From NCBI GenBank assembly GCA_023430975.1, contig JAEYYB010000183.1, positions 1-20,958 of the forward strand: a DNA stretch of 20,958 nucleotides, given 5' to 3'. The position numbers and the translations under genes were made by a program. Shown piece after piece: positions 1-6,856 of the stretch. Below the pieces are notes generated by a model that was given only the letters and a program-made list of their open reading frames with translations, did not search any database and was not told the origin of the DNA. How positions within the stretch are numbered: position 1 is the stretch's first letter; each line of letters starts with the position of its first letter. This DNA is from Bacillota bacterium (GTDB lineage Bacteria > Bacillota > Clostridia > Acetivibrionales > DSM-2933).

Positions 1-25
1 AAACCACATTCTTTTACCACAGGAG

Positions 26-118
26 TTTGCAAAGGTGAAATCTACTCTGAACGTTATCTTGTATTTGCAAAAGTAAATTCCACTTGAACAAAAATTGGGG
101 TGGATTTTACTTTTGCAA
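26..118. repeat. Degenerate direct and inverted repeats, possible insertion-sequence end
   Basis: A 19-base arm at 65-83 (TTGCAAAAGTAAATTCCAC) is matched by its reverse complement at 100-118 with one mismatch, leaving a 16-base loop. The segment at 26-52 is a diverged direct copy of 64-89: both begin TTTGCAAA and end TGAAC. Three related units in two orientations within about 95 bases resemble the multiple terminal repeats at the ends of IS21-family elements. No transposase is visible, so the insertion-sequence reading is inference. A structured RNA or a protein-binding array is the alternative. Confidence 0.5.
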
Positions 119-161
119 TTAAGTACACAAATAAAATTTTGAATAAAATTGTAAAAATCAC

Positions 162-191
162 TTGCAGTATCCACATGTATTGTGTTAGAAT
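162..191 (+). promoter_or_regulatory. Probable sigma-A promoter of rpmB
   Basis: TTGCAG at 162-167 and TAGAAT at 186-191 are separated by 18 bases and lie about 75 bases upstream of the rpmB start. This is the best -35/-10 pair in the leader and points towards rpmB. Confidence 0.55.
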
Positions 192-264
192 TATATTTGC
201 TTTGGGTAAAGCAAACAAATATTAATATAAATATTTCTCCAGACTAAAAGGAGGTGTAGATATA

Positions 265-453
265 ATGGCAAAGTGTGAAGTTTGCAGCAAAGATGTTCTC
301 TTCGGATTGAGAGTGAGCCACTCAAACAGAAAGACTAACAGGAATTGGAAACCAAACATCAGAAAAGTAAAGATTGTTGATAAAGGTACAACTAAATCAA
401 TATATATTTGTTCAAGATGCTTGCGTTCAAACAAAGTAACAAGAGCTGTATAA
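265..453 (+). CDS. rpmB: 50S ribosomal protein L28
   Basis: This is the large-subunit ribosomal protein bL28, 62 residues, the usual length for Firmicutes. The N-terminus MAKCEVC, the SHSNRKTNRNWKPN stretch and the C-terminal ICSRCLRS segment are family signatures. Cys4, Cys7, Cys49 and Cys52 form two CxxC pairs, so this is the zinc-binding version. The start is fixed by AAAGGAGGTG at 247-256, eight bases before the ATG. It appears monocistronic, with its own promoter upstream and a terminator downstream. It converges on a small spoVM gene; these two genes are also neighbours in Bacillus subtilis, which supports both calls. Confidence 0.97.
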   Translation: MAKCEVCSKDVLFGLRVSHSNRKTNRNWKPNIRKVKIVDKGTTKSIYICSRCLRSNKVTRAV

Positions 454-471
454 AATTAAAAAGAATTTTAT

Positions 472-498
472 AATTATGGTGTGGAATGCACCATAATT
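472..498 (+). terminator. Hairpin downstream of rpmB
   Basis: AATTATGGTG at 472-481 pairs perfectly with CACCATAATT at 489-498 around a 7-base loop. Only a short T run follows, so it may be a 3'-end stabilising hairpin working with the stronger terminator just beyond. Confidence 0.5.
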
Positions 499-509
499 TC
501 CTAAACATT

Positions 510-544
510 AAAAAATAAAAAAGCATTAAGCTTTTTTATTTTTT
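510..544. terminator. Bidirectional terminator between rpmB and spoVM
   Basis: A perfect 15-base stem joins 510-524 to 530-544, with loop ATTAA. GC pairs close the loop and A/T tracts make up the base, so both strands end in a T tract. It sits between the convergent rpmB and spoVM genes and can serve both. Confidence 0.75.
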
Positions 545-551
545 ATTATTT

Positions 552-623
552 TTAACCCATCTTTAGTACTTTTTTAAGCAAATTCCCAACTATCTTGGGC
601 ATTTTCAATACCAAAATCTTCAT
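552..623 (-). CDS. spoVM: Stage V sporulation protein M (23 residues)
   Basis: A 23-codon frame on the minus strand encodes MKILVLKMPKIVGNLLKKVL followed by KMG. SpoVM is a tiny amphipathic helix protein that binds the positively curved forespore membrane and anchors the SpoIVA ATPase at the start of spore-coat assembly. The pattern MK-hydrophobic-K-x-PK-x-x-G-x-x-(K/R) agrees with SpoVM of Bacillus (MKFYTIKLPKFLGG...). A good ribosome site, GGGAG at 632-636, lies eight bases from the ATG. The gene is near rpmB, as in Bacillus. The Gly-Gly of Bacillus SpoVM is Gly-Asn here. A CATAATTG at 669-676 resembles a sigma-E -10 element, but no good -35 is seen. Confidence 0.85.
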   Translation of the reverse strand: MKILVLKMPKIVGNLLKKVLKMG

Positions 624-835
624 AATAACCACTCCCGGCATTATTATATTACTAGTATATTCAATTATGCAATTTTCGTGAATATTTGATGTTAATTAAA
701 AGTATTATTAATATTGGTGAATATTATTTATCCAGCATGAATATATATGCTATATGTTGTACAAAAGTTTTTTTCATCGGCCGATACAGCATAGTACCCT
801 GCATATTATTAAAAACAAACATAGAAGCTGGAGTG
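624..835. other. Intergenic region between divergent spoVM and the membrane protein
   Basis: This AT-rich stretch should carry the promoters of both divergent genes. No convincing sigma-A pair is visible on either strand. The reading frame of the downstream membrane protein stays open back to a TTG at 686. The translated stretch 686-835 lacks a ribosome site and would put a Cys-rich segment before the membrane anchor, so I treat it as non-coding. Confidence 0.4.
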
Positions 836-1528
836 ATGTACTTGTATGTTATATTCATTAAGAACTACAAAAAAAAGATAGTTAGGACATGCATATTGCT
901 ATTCGCATGGCTTGCTTTATTTTTATTGGTTAATTTCATATTAAGTAAAAACATGAATTATATATTAACGATAAATAATTGCTTATCTTTTTCGTGTCCT
1001 GCCGATTTTACAGTGGAAAATGTATTCATAAATGAAATTAACAAGGATGGATCAATAGAAACAGGATTACCCTTTATTAAACCGAGGACTGAGACCTTTA
1101 AAAATTTCATATCTGAGAAAGGCAAATTCGGCTTTGACTATCCATCCATTTTCACAATAGATGAGCAGGAGTTTTCCGGCAGCGACATACTCTACCATGT
1201 GGAGTTAAGGTCCGAGTATTCTAATGGCTTTGTACAGGTATGGAACTTACCATATCCTCTGGCCGAATTTCTCGACAAGGCCAAATCCACGTCCCAGCTA
1301 AATTATCAGTACTTCAGCTCAAAGCCTATTAAGTTAAACAATTTGAATGGGTATGTTTGGGATTATTCAATAATTGATAAAAATGGAAAACAGATTAAGT
1401 CAAATGAGGTTTTCCTGCAGAAAGAAGACAAACTTTACAGAATAAGCTATTTCATTCCCGAAGAATTATGGAATAATTATCAGAAAAAGTTATTTTATGA
1501 TATTGTAAACTCACTAAAGATTTACTAG
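836..1528 (+). CDS. Membrane-anchored protein, possibly PsbP/DcrB-like
   Basis: This protein of about 230 residues has a basic N-terminus (KNYKKK), one hydrophobic segment at residues 16-36 and an extracytoplasmic domain over roughly residues 97-230. The domain begins GKFGFDYPSIF, continues through strands such as HVELRSEYSNGFVQVW and NGYVWDYSII, and ends in an amphipathic helix before NSLKIY. That layout recalls the PsbP/Mog1/DcrB alpha-beta-alpha fold found in small clostridial surface proteins, but this is inference from pattern alone. The start is uncertain. ATG 836 follows GGAG by only two bases, and upstream TTG or ATG codons at 686-737 have no ribosome site. It stands alone, with a strong terminator after it. 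The substrate or partner is unknown. Confidence 0.6.
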   Translation: MYLYVIFIKNYKKKIVRTCILLFAWLALFLLVNFILSKNMNYILTINNCLSFSCPADFTVENVFINEINKDGSIETGLPFIKPRTETFKNFISEKGKFGFDYPSIFTIDEQEFSGSDILYHVELRSEYSNGFVQVWNLPYPLAEFLDKAKSTSQLNYQYFSSKPIKLNNLNGYVWDYSIIDKNGKQIKSNEVFLQKEDKLYRISYFIPEELWNNYQKKLFYDIVNSLKIY

Positions 1529-1537
1529 CAACCTTAT

Positions 1538-1574
1538 AAGGCATCACCCTCATAAAAGTCGGTGATGCCTTTTT
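1538..1574 (+). terminator. Rho-independent terminator
   Basis: AAGGCATCACC at 1538-1548 pairs perfectly with GGTGATGCCTT at 1561-1571 and is followed by a T run. It ends the transcript of the membrane-protein gene just upstream of the convergent FtsA-like gene. Confidence 0.85.
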
Positions 1575-1590
1575 AAATGTTTTAATTATT

Positions 1591-1609
1591 ATATTAAAAG
1601 TGTTAATAA
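1591..1609 (+). repeat. Half-copy of the ATTAAAAGTG repeat family
   Basis: ATATTAAAAGTGTTAATAA here matches the left end of the full repeat copies at 4580 and 19634. No matching right half (TTTATCACTTTTAAT) follows before the gene ending at 1628. It is either a decayed fragment or chance in AT-rich DNA. Confidence 0.4.
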
Positions 1610-1627
1610 AATATATTTAATCATTCC

Positions 1628-3775
1628 TTAAGACGGCTCCCAGCATATTTCAATCACATCGCCTGATTTTATCTCATCTGTAAAGGCTGCCTTTTCCCCA
1701 TTTAGCTTGAACACTGCATTTCCTTTACCTGATGATAAATCAAAATCTATATGATTAAACACATCAATAAAAATATATTGCGGCTTATTGCCTTTAAGGA
1801 TGGTGTTCTTTCCATTTACAGTAACATAAAATGATCCGTCGTTTGTTTGCACGCTAGTATCAATAATTGAATTATTAATAGCAAGTTCGTTAAAACCGGG
1901 CTTTTCATCAGTTTCAAGCCCAATTTCTACAACATCACCTTCTAAAAGGATATATGATACATCTGATTCATTCCCATTGACGGTAATCCTGGATTTCCCC
2001 ATATCAAAACCATACAGCTCCAAAAGGTCATTAATACTTGTTATATTTCTCACAAGAATTGAATCACCGTCGGATATATCCAAGTATTCCTTTACCTCAT
2101 TTCCATTAACAAAAATATGAGTCCCTGTGTAAACAAGGTCTCCATTAAATTTAACACTTCTTTTAGGAACGATTTCAGAGAAATCCGAAAGCTTGGCATC
2201 AGCATTATTGCCATGTATAGAAGGCTCTATTATTATTTGATCTCCTGATTTTAAAACAGTATCAAGGCTCGCAGCTTCTCCATTTACGAAAATTCTGGCG
2301 GCTTGTCCATGCTCACCTTTAATTAATTTTTCTTCACCGTTAAGTGTAAATCTGATGCTTTTACCCGATCTGCCTATAAGAGAGTTAGGGTCAAAACCTA
2401 TAAGAACCAGCGAATCTAAAACTGTAAGCTTCTTTGAGTTAAATAGCTTTATTTTTTTACCATTGAGAGTAACGCTCAGGAAGTCATGCCCTCTCTGATT
2501 AAGTGCTGTAACAGCTATTCCAATAGGGGTTATTGCTTCAGGACCTGAAAGTTTTTTCCCGCTGAATTTGATATTATTGATATTGTCACGGCTTCTCAGT
2601 GCAACCCTATCATGAGGAATCTTTAGTATTTCCGCTATCATACCTGTAAGACCCGGTATCTGACTTCCTCCTCCTATAAGGAATACTGCGTTTGTAGCCT
2701 TCTGGTTCAATTCGAGAATTTTTTCCGATACCACCATTGCCAGGTTCTGTATGGATGGTTTAATATCTTCAAGTATTTTTGCTATCTTTATAACATGCTT
2801 TTTACCCATTATGTCCTTGAAGGATATGCTGTCTGATGAGTTTTTTGAAAGTGATGTCTTTATTTCCTCTGCAGTATTGAAGTCTAAAAGATACTCCCTT
2901 GCAATTCTCTCAGTCAATTCATCTCCTGCAACAGGTACCATGGCATATGCTACCACACTCCCATCCCTTGTTAAGGCTATGTCCGAAGTCCCTGCACCTA
3001 TATCTACAAGTGCTAAATTTAACAGTCTCAGTTCAGAAGGGATGGTTACATTGATGGCTGCAATAGGCTCCAATGTAAGATTAACCACCTCAAGACCAAC
3101 TTTATTCATAACTGTATAAAGGCTGTCTACAACAACATGAGGCAAGAAAGTCGCCAATATATGGGCTGCTATAGTTTTACCTTTATGGTCGGCAAGGTTT
3201 GACATCACATAACCATTAAGATAATAATTAACTACACTGTATCCAACACAATAAAACATTGTCTGACCTGTAGAAGCTTCATTCTCGTCAAGAATTGTCT
3301 GTGCCTTTTGTATCCCTTCCATCTCCAGACTATTAACAAGCTCCCTGTCAATCAATACTCCCGGGTCAATCTCCCTCTCAACCTTTACCTCGCAAGTCTT
3401 TAATACCCTTCCTGCTGCTGCAATTGCAACCTTATCAAGCTTCATGCCTATCTTTTTTTCCAGCTTTTCTTTTACCTCTTCTGCAACTTCCGCTACCTTT
3501 TCTATATCATGGATCTGGCCGTTAAGCATTGCTCTGCTTTTATGCTCTACCACCTCTGCCGCCGCAACCTTAAACTTCCCTTTTTCCATGTATCCGACAA
3601 TACCTACAATTGTCCTTGTTCCGATATCCATGGAGAAAATAATGTCTCCATTATCTATCTCGGTGATACTCTCCAAAGCTTTAACTCCACTATCTGAATG
3701 CGTACTGCTGCTATCCTGGTCACCTCTACTCTTACTTTTAACCTTCTTTACATTTTTATTGGACTCGGTAGACAT
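1628..3775 (-). CDS. FtsA-like actin-fold ATPase with C-terminal NG..GD repeats
   Basis: This 715-residue cytoplasmic protein has a Ser/Lys-rich N-terminus (about 1-40) and an FtsA/PilM-type actin fold. Phosphate-1 is SMDIGTRTIVGIVG near 48-61, an SHS2-like 1C insertion spans about 70-160, phosphate-2 is VDIGAGTSDIAL at 257-268, and the adenosine loop is FLIGGGSQIPGL at 365-376. FtsA is about 410-440 residues, so the actin part ends near 430. The remaining 285 residues repeat a VNG-x(10)-L-x-x-GD-x-I pattern with cores at 498-516, 557-575, 600-618 and 692-710, in about three larger units that may be beta-grasp-like. The start has AGAGGTG five bases upstream. No amphipathic FtsA membrane helix is seen at the C-terminus. 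It lies downstream of nth, not beside ftsZ, so it is probably a paralogue with another structural role, not ftsA itself. Confidence 0.8.
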   Translation of the reverse strand: MSTESNKNVKKVKSKSRGDQDSSSTHSDSGVKALESITEIDNGDIIFSMDIGTRTIVGIVGYMEKGKFKVAAAEVVEHKSRAMLNGQIHDIEKVAEVAEEVKEKLEKKIGMKLDKVAIAAAGRVLKTCEVKVEREIDPGVLIDRELVNSLEMEGIQKAQTILDENEASTGQTMFYCVGYSVVNYYLNGYVMSNLADHKGKTIAAHILATFLPHVVVDSLYTVMNKVGLEVVNLTLEPIAAINVTIPSELRLLNLALVDIGAGTSDIALTRDGSVVAYAMVPVAGDELTERIAREYLLDFNTAEEIKTSLSKNSSDSISFKDIMGKKHVIKIAKILEDIKPSIQNLAMVVSEKILELNQKATNAVFLIGGGSQIPGLTGMIAEILKIPHDRVALRSRDNINNIKFSGKKLSGPEAITPIGIAVTALNQRGHDFLSVTLNGKKIKLFNSKKLTVLDSLVLIGFDPNSLIGRSGKSIRFTLNGEEKLIKGEHGQAARIFVNGEAASLDTVLKSGDQIIIEPSIHGNNADAKLSDFSEIVPKRSVKFNGDLVYTGTHIFVNGNEVKEYLDISDGDSILVRNITSINDLLELYGFDMGKSRITVNGNESDVSYILLEGDVVEIGLETDEKPGFNELAINNSIIDTSVQTNDGSFYVTVNGKNTILKGNKPQYIFIDVFNHIDFDLSSGKGNAVFKLNGEKAAFTDEIKSGDVIEICWEPS

Positions 3776-3804
3776 AGCAACACCTCTTTTAACAGATTAT
3801 TTAT

Positions 3805-3901
3805 ATGAAAAGTTTTAATGAGCTTACATTTGTCAGAGCAAATAACGAACGCTTTTACGAGATTTGCGATAGACGAATATAAAAGACTATTCACTTTTCA
3901 T
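3805..3901 (+). repeat. Dispersed repeat, long form (97 bp), copy B
   Basis: Terminal arms ATGAAAAGT (3805-3813) and ACTTTTCAT (3893-3901) pair perfectly. Compared with the other copies (ATTAAAAGT/ACTTTTAAT), both arms carry the matching base change, so pairing is kept. The inner sequence has CTTACATTTG near the left, then GCAAATAACGAA and GATTTGC, the same order as in the 97-bp copy at 19636. It fills most of the gap between nth and the FtsA-like gene. It has no coding capacity of its own. Confidence 0.75.
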
Positions 3902-3909
3902 TTATATTA

Positions 3910-4563
3910 CTATTGCTTATATTCTTTATAATACCTGCAATATTTTTCAATTGGACAATCATCACACTTGGGACTTCGTGCCAGGCAAATCCTTCTTCCA
4001 TGCCAAATAATCAAATGATGTGCTTTTGACCATCTATCCATCGGTATATTTTTTCTTAGCTGCTCCTCAGTGATATCCACATTTTTGGCATCAGCAAGAC
4101 CAATTCTGTTCGAAACCCTGAAAACATGAGTATCCACCGCTATAGCAGGAACACCAAATGCATTGCTCAATACCACATTGGCAGTCTTCCTTCCCACACC
4201 CGGCAGGGATACAAGGTCCTCCATATTATCAGGAACCTTTCCCTTGAACTTTTCATTAAGTATATTGCACATTTCTTTAATATTCTTTGACTTGTTTTTA
4301 TATAGGCCAATTTCCTTAATTTCCAATTCCAGCTGGCTTTGATCAAGCTTTAAAAAATCCTCCAGTGCCGGATATTTCAAAAACAGTTTGTCTGTAACCT
4401 TGTTAACTGTTTTGTCAGTTGACTGGGCACTTAACATGGTAGCCACAAGTAACTGGAAAGGGGTATTAAAATTCAGCTCACAATGTGCATCAGGGTATGT
4501 TTTATCCAGTATTTCCAATACTTCTTCTATTTTTTTCTTGCGAATCATATTGCTCTTTTTCAT
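3910..4563 (-). CDS. nth: Endonuclease III (DNA glycosylase/AP lyase)
   Basis: This base-excision-repair enzyme removes oxidised pyrimidines and cleaves abasic sites. From the ATG at 4563 it has 217 residues, normal for the family. The helix-hairpin-helix LPGVGRKTA contains the catalytic Lys, and VDTHVFR the catalytic Asp (residues 126 and 144 in this numbering). The C-terminus has the [4Fe-4S] pattern C-x6-C-x2-C-x5-C in CLARSPKCDDCPIEKYC. The frame extends to an ATG at 4581, but that codon lies inside the terminal repeat of a dispersed element and has no ribosome site. ATG 4563 has AGCAGG six bases upstream. It may be cotranscribed with the FtsA-like gene downstream. Confidence 0.95.
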   Translation of the reverse strand: MKKSNMIRKKKIEEVLEILDKTYPDAHCELNFNTPFQLLVATMLSAQSTDKTVNKVTDKLFLKYPALEDFLKLDQSQLELEIKEIGLYKNKSKNIKEMCNILNEKFKGKVPDNMEDLVSLPGVGRKTANVVLSNAFGVPAIAVDTHVFRVSNRIGLADAKNVDITEEQLRKNIPMDRWSKAHHLIIWHGRRICLARSPKCDDCPIEKYCRYYKEYKQ

Positions 4564-4581
4564 ATATTGCCTGCTTTCCAT

Positions 4582-4643
4582 ATTAAAAGTGTTAATAATC
4601 TTACATTCGGCTTAGGCAAATGCAAAAGTTTATCACTTTTAAT
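4582..4643 (+). repeat. Dispersed repeat, short form (62 bp), copy C
   Basis: ATTAAAAGTG at 4582-4591 pairs with CACTTTTAAT at 4634-4643; pairing extends to 12 bases (4580-4591 with 4634-4645). The middle has TTACATTCG then CAAATGC, a decayed inner stem. The left end abuts and overlaps the most upstream possible start codon of nth, so the element sits in the nth leader or promoter. Confidence 0.8.
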
Positions 4644-4686
4644 ATACTATATCGTAATCTTATTCAATTTTCATTATAGCATTTTG

Positions 4687-4727
4687 AAGAAACCGAACTG
4701 ATATATAAATTTACAGTTCGGTTTCTT
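4687..4727. terminator. Terminator of the radical SAM operon
   Basis: AAGAAACCGAACTG at 4687-4700 pairs perfectly with CAGTTCGGTTTCTT at 4714-4727, a 14-bp stem. It lies downstream of the minus-strand operon ending at 4842 and upstream of nth. The T tract is better on the plus strand (TTTCTTTAT), but only minus-strand genes face it, so its likely job is ending the operon. Confidence 0.7.
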
Positions 4728-4778
4728 TATACCCTGAACAATTATTTTTAAACATTTATATGATCAATAATCAACTAT

Positions 4779-4841
4779 ATTAAAAGTGTTAATGATCTTA
4801 CATTTGGCTTAGACAAATGTATTAGATTTATCACTTTTAAT
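4779..4841 (+). repeat. Dispersed repeat, short form (63 bp), copy D
   Basis: ATTAAAAGTG at 4779-4788 pairs with CACTTTTAAT at 4832-4841. An inner stem TACATTTG/CAAATGTA closes on a 7-base loop, so the whole element can fold into one interrupted hairpin. Its right end touches the stop codon of the hydrolase gene at 4842. Confidence 0.85.
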
Positions 4842-5579
4842 TTAGACATAAACAAAATGGTTTTTAGCCGGCAAATCCATAATGCTCACATTATTTAATG
4901 CCTTTTTAAGGTCATTGGAAGTTTTTCTAACCTGTTTGAAGGTTGTTCCTGCTGTAATAAGCACAACAGGGATATCTCCAAGTATTTTAGCCCTTTCGAT
5001 ATGATCATATCTTGAATAGTCTTTCATAAGCCTTATATATTTTATTGAGTTTTTCACATCAACCTTTTCGAACATTCCGGAAAGCCTTTTATTCCTTCCT
5101 GATTTTCTGAATACCCTGTGCACAGAAAGGAGCTTTAATCCTATTTTACGCCTCAACATAAGCTTCAATAGCCGCAAACTTAAAAATTCAAAAAGCAATA
5201 AATTCATCCATATTGGAAAATATATCATTGTCTCAACCAATATAAGTTTGCAAATCTTATGACTATGCCTTATTGCATAATCTAAAGCAATAATACCTCC
5301 CATACACTGGCCAACTAAAATAAAATTATTAAGACCTAATGCACTTGCAAATTCATCCAAAATATCGGTAAGTCCTTTAAAATCATAATGAGTTAATGAC
5401 TGGGATTTACCAAAACCCGGAAGATCAATGGCATATACTTTATACTCATTAAACAACCTTCTATAAATCACAGACTTAAAAACCCTGTTATCCTCATTCC
5501 AACCATGTATACAAATTACAGGCTGCCCTTCTCCATAGGTTTCATAATTTAACATTATACTCCCAACCTTAATATTCAT
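4842..5579 (-). CDS. Alpha/beta hydrolase with Cys nucleophile, C-terminus short
   Basis: This 245-residue cytoplasmic hydrolase has the oxyanion motif CIHGWN (23-28), the LPGFGKS loop (53-59) and a nucleophile elbow VGQCMGG (89-95). Cys92 stands where most relatives have Ser. No Asp is visible in the usual loop after strand 7 (LITAGTTFKQ), so Glu116 after strand 6 may be the acid. His241 is probably the catalytic base. The protein stops four residues after this His, whereas relatives usually continue for about 15-20 residues with a final helix. The stop codon abuts a dispersed repeat, so truncation by insertion is plausible. Its ATG overlaps the radical SAM stop (ATGA) and has AAAGGTG upstream. 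Product release or ester/thioester cleavage in the operon's pathway is inference. Confidence 0.75.
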   Translation of the reverse strand: MNIKVGSIMLNYETYGEGQPVICIHGWNEDNRVFKSVIYRRLFNEYKVYAIDLPGFGKSQSLTHYDFKGLTDILDEFASALGLNNFILVGQCMGGIIALDYAIRHSHKICKLILVETMIYFPIWMNLLLFEFLSLRLLKLMLRRKIGLKLLSVHRVFRKSGRNKRLSGMFEKVDVKNSIKYIRLMKDYSRYDHIERAKILGDIPVVLITAGTTFKQVRKTSNDLKKALNNVSIMDLPAKNHFVYV

Positions 5580-6856
5580 ACCTTTTCACCTTTAAGAATC
5601 CTGTAAAACGCAGGGAGCTCCGATGTATGACACTTGCAGCTGTTACATAAGTCCCTTGCTTCTAAAGGATAGCATTCAACATTTACACTGCTTTTTAAAA
5701 TACCTTTTAATTCTGCCTTGCTAAAGCAGTTCCCTCTGGGCTTACCTATAGCCTCATGCATTCTTTGCCAGAGAATGTCAATGGGGGTGTCAAATGCATT
5801 TCCAAAACTTAACGGCACAAAATCACAGGGGTATAAATTGCCTTCGCTATCTATGTAAGAATGCTGTACTGCCGCACCACATCCAAACTGTTCACTTGAT
5901 TCAAAGTAGGAAAACACAGATGCTTTTGGTAGTTTCCTGTCATGGTTGCACTGAATGTGAAAATCAATGAGCTTTTTTTCTTCTTCAGCAGTTAACAGCG
6001 AGCTACCGTCAGAATCAAGCCTGCCGCAAGGTAATGGTTGAATCATTCTCATTTCATCCACCCCTAATCCCTTCATGAACAGTGCAAAATCGTAGAGTTT
6101 ATTATCCTCTAGAAGTTCTCTGGTGCACACTGTTTGCACCATTGTATAAAGTCCTGCCTTTTTAGCATAGTTGATAGCTTTAATGGCATGGTTATAGGCA
6201 CCTTCAAAACCTCTTCCCTTGTCATGCTCTTTAGAATCCAAAGAGTCTAAGCTGATGGCTATACCCAGTAAACCTGATGCTTTTAGCTTCATTGCCCTTT
6301 CATAGGTTAGTCCATAACCTGTAGAAAACACAAATGACACACTCCTGTCGTCTATACAGGAAATTATTTTCTCCAGATCATCCCTAAGTAGAGGCTCACC
6401 GCCTGTAAACCCAATTATCCCGGTACCCATATCCTGTATTTTCCTTACAAGATCAATCATTCTGTCGGTATCTGTATCACATTGACTGCCTCTTTTTGCA
6501 GCACTACAGTGCCAACAGTCATACATGCATTTGGAGGTAGCTGATATGTATATGGAAATGGGTGCCTTTCTTCTACCTTCCGTATGGCTTGTAAAAATTT
6601 CGCTGCCCTCTCCCGGCACAGCCGTAAGAATGCTTCTATATGCCTTTGAATTTAACGGCGGCATGAAGGAGTTGACTATGTACATTCCTTCATGTTTTAC
6701 AATTCTATCGTTTTTTATTACATTTAGCCCTGCTTTAATTAGATTTCTCATCCTATAACTGCTGTTTTTAGAAAACATATTGTGAATATCCAAACCTAGC
6801 TTAATACATTTCTTATCAAATACCATATTTAAAATAACCCAAGCGTTCATAAGCAT
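5576..6856 (-). CDS. Radical SAM protein with SPASM-like C-terminus
   Basis: This 426-residue enzyme binds a [4Fe-4S] cluster and S-adenosylmethionine through CMYDCWHC (Cys110, Cys114, Cys117, spacing Cx3Cx2C), with the SAM motif GFTGGEP at 149-155. The C-terminal part has GCGAA (Cys326), YPCDF (Cys344), Cys377, Cys395 and CNSCKC (Cys404, 407, 409). This looks like a SPASM/twitch auxiliary-cluster domain as in peptide- and cofactor-modifying enzymes. The first 100 residues have no motif I recognise, though NSFMPPLNSKAY is distinctive. Its ATG lies inside the end of the preceding methyltransferase gene (10-base overlap) and its stop overlaps the hydrolase start. No precursor-peptide gene is obvious nearby. 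The substrate is unknown; a lipid, peptide or small metabolite are all possible. Confidence 0.85.
   Translation of the reverse strand: MLMNAWVILNMVFDKKCIKLGLDIHNMFSKNSSYRMRNLIKAGLNVIKNDRIVKHEGMYIVNSFMPPLNSKAYRSILTAVPGEGSEIFTSHTEGRRKAPISIYISATSKCMYDCWHCSAAKRGSQCDTDTDRMIDLVRKIQDMGTGIIGFTGGEPLLRDDLEKIISCIDDRSVSFVFSTGYGLTYERAMKLKASGLLGIAISLDSLDSKEHDKGRGFEGAYNHAIKAINYAKKAGLYTMVQTVCTRELLEDNKLYDFALFMKGLGVDEMRMIQPLPCGRLDSDGSSLLTAEEEKKLIDFHIQCNHDRKLPKASVFSYFESSEQFGCGAAVQHSYIDSEGNLYPCDFVPLSFGNAFDTPIDILWQRMHEAIGKPRGNCFSKAELKGILKSSVNVECYPLEARDLCNSCKCHTSELPAFYRILKGEKV

Noticed and set aside
26..118. CRISPR array
   Set aside because: Only two degenerate direct units and one inverted unit are present, with unequal spacing and no cas gene.
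585..599. CCCAA/TTGGG hairpin
   Set aside because: It falls inside the spoVM codons and is too short to read as a separate element.
686..835. N-terminal extension of the membrane protein from TTG 686
   Set aside because: No ribosome site precedes any start in this stretch, and it would put about 50 odd residues before a typical basic-hydrophobic anchor. It also overlaps the likely promoter region of spoVM.
1628..3775. The classical division gene ftsA
   Set aside because: The protein is about 290 residues longer than FtsA, lacks an evident C-terminal membrane helix and is not beside ftsZ.
2751..3818. Plus-strand frames opposite the FtsA-like gene
   Set aside because: They are antisense shadows, Ser/Leu-rich with no ribosome sites, over a gene with clear actin-fold motifs.
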